DNA of 7,379 bases from Spartobacteria bacterium (GTDB lineage Bacteria; Verrucomicrobiota; Verrucomicrobiia; Chthoniobacterales; Terrimicrobiaceae). The stretch is from the NCBI GenBank assembly GCA_947487745.1, contig CANKXQ010000062.1, positions 1-7,379 on the forward strand, written 5' to 3'. Shown here in pieces: positions 6,949 to 7,379 of this stretch (positions are counted from its first letter, which is position 1; the number at the start of each line of letters is the position of its first letter). The notes under the pieces were generated by a model. The model did no database searches and was not told the DNA's origin. It saw only the letters and a program-made list of their open reading frames with translations. The translations under genes and the position numbers were made by a program.

Positions 6949-7071
6949 GTCGTTTTTGGTGCCTTCGATTACTCGATTTAGAACTTGTCCGGAAACTCGT
7001 CTATCGTTTTTTGAAATTATTTAGTTGCCTAGTTTAGAGAGGAAAATGGCGAGTTTGTGCCATGCAATAGG

Positions 7072-7098
7072 GGTCAGGCATGAATGGCGCTAAGTTAA
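7072..7098 (+). repeat. Inverted-repeat copy of the GGTCAG...GGCGCTAA type, with RAYT-like outer end
   Basis: This matches the minus strand of 1357-1383 at 23 of 27 positions. Extended left to 7069, its first 17 bases match the RAYT flanking repeat except one (AGGGGTCAGGCAT, then G for A, then AAT). It overlaps the stop codon of the truncated gene at 7095-7253. This is the same gene/repeat overlap as in the RAYT element and suggests the 3' end of another mobile element. Confidence 0.65.
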
Positions 7099-7253
7099 GA
7101 CCCATTTGGGATGATTTTGCGGCTTGATTTTTTGCGGGTTCCGGGAGTGGATTTGAGGAGGATTTCTTGGCTAATGGAACGCATTTCCTTGAGGATGGAT
7201 TCGGCCTCCCTGTTGGCTGCGATAGCCTCCTTGAAGAGATCGGCTTGCTCCTG
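7095..7253 (-). pseudogene. 3' end of an unrecognised gene, truncated at the RAYT repeat junction
   Basis: An open stretch of 52 codons ends in TAA at 7095-7097. It starts QEQADLFKEAIAANREAESI, a highly helical acidic/basic segment, and ends in a lysine- and arginine-rich tail (TRKKSSRKIIPNGS). The frame is closed by TAA immediately upstream (7256-7254), exactly where sequence shared with 1-127 begins. There is no start codon at its head, so this is the C-terminus of a longer protein cut by the element. Because its stop lies in an inverted repeat, a transposase is possible; the family is not recognised. It could also be a chance ORF, but the composition argues against that. Confidence 0.5.
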
Positions 7254-7379
7254 TTAAAGGGGTCAGGCATAAATTCTTGACATGATTTCCTGTTCCACGC
7301 CAGCAAGCTTGGCATCTGTTTTCAAGCGCTCTCTATGCCGCTTGATGCTGCGGCACACGCCAGCGCGGACTCCCATGCG
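7253..7379. repeat. 127-bp exact direct repeat, right copy
   Basis: Identical to 1-127, ending at the last base of the window. See the left copy for interpretation. Confidence 0.95.
7263..7379 (-). CDS. Partial RAYT transposase (last 38 residues), running off the window edge
   Basis: The same codons as 11-127: the basic C-terminal tail of the transposase and its TGA stop. If the window is circular this is not a second gene but the same one seen again at the overlap. If the window is linear, it is the 3' end of a second RAYT copy whose remainder lies outside. Confidence 0.8.
   Translation of the reverse strand, partial: RMGVRAGVCRSIKRHRERLKTDAKLAGVEQEIMSRIYA

Noticed and set aside
7034..7315. 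93-codon minus-strand ORF starting inside the transposase 3' end
   Set aside because: It begins in an out-of-frame part of the repeated transposase tail and crosses two inverted repeats. The other frame at 7095-7253 gives a more protein-like sequence ending in a stop within the repeat.

Overview
The window most resembles chromosomal DNA of a free-living, polysaccharide-degrading Gram-negative bacterium, probably Verrucomicrobiota (or a related Planctomycetes/Lentisphaerae-type lineage). This is an inference from gene content: a PEP-CTERM surface protein with autotransporter-type beta-strand repeats, a GHL6-like glycosidase, a six-hairpin glycosidase and a RAYT-type transposase flanked by GGGGTCAGG-type repeats. 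There is no rRNA, tRNA or housekeeping marker to fix the taxon.

Layout: every supported gene is on the minus strand, so biological order runs from high to low coordinates. At 7095-7253 lies the 3' end of an unrecognised gene, cut off where a second copy of the transposase repeat begins. A large exported Gly-rich/PEP-CTERM protein follows (6948-4894), then 48 bp downstream a cytoplasmic (alpha/alpha)6-barrel glycosidase-like protein (4845-3727). A possible 39-residue ORF (3713-3594) comes next, then a leader with a palindrome and a weak promoter candidate, and a 685-residue GHL6-like glycosidase (3477-1420). After a 305-bp non-coding stretch with nested inverted repeats comes the RAYT element (1114-6).

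The first 127 bases are repeated exactly as the last 127 bases. An exact end overlap of this length is what k-mer assembly (k=127) leaves on a closed loop. The source may therefore be a 7,252-bp circle, or an assembly-graph loop caused by a repeated RAYT element. No replication, partition, phage or conjugation gene is present, so a real plasmid looks unlikely. If the ends are joined, a second imperfect inverted-repeat pair (7072-7098 and 1357-1383) encloses the RAYT element and the truncated gene, suggesting nested mobile DNA.

Functionally, the middle of the window reads as a small carbohydrate-related locus: a cell-surface protein expected to be processed by an exosortase encoded elsewhere, plus two non-secreted glycosidase-like enzymes. 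The substrate cannot be read from the sequence. I see no defence system, CRISPR array or complete new system. The least ordinary items are the end repeat, the nested repeats around RAYT, and the domain combination of the surface protein.
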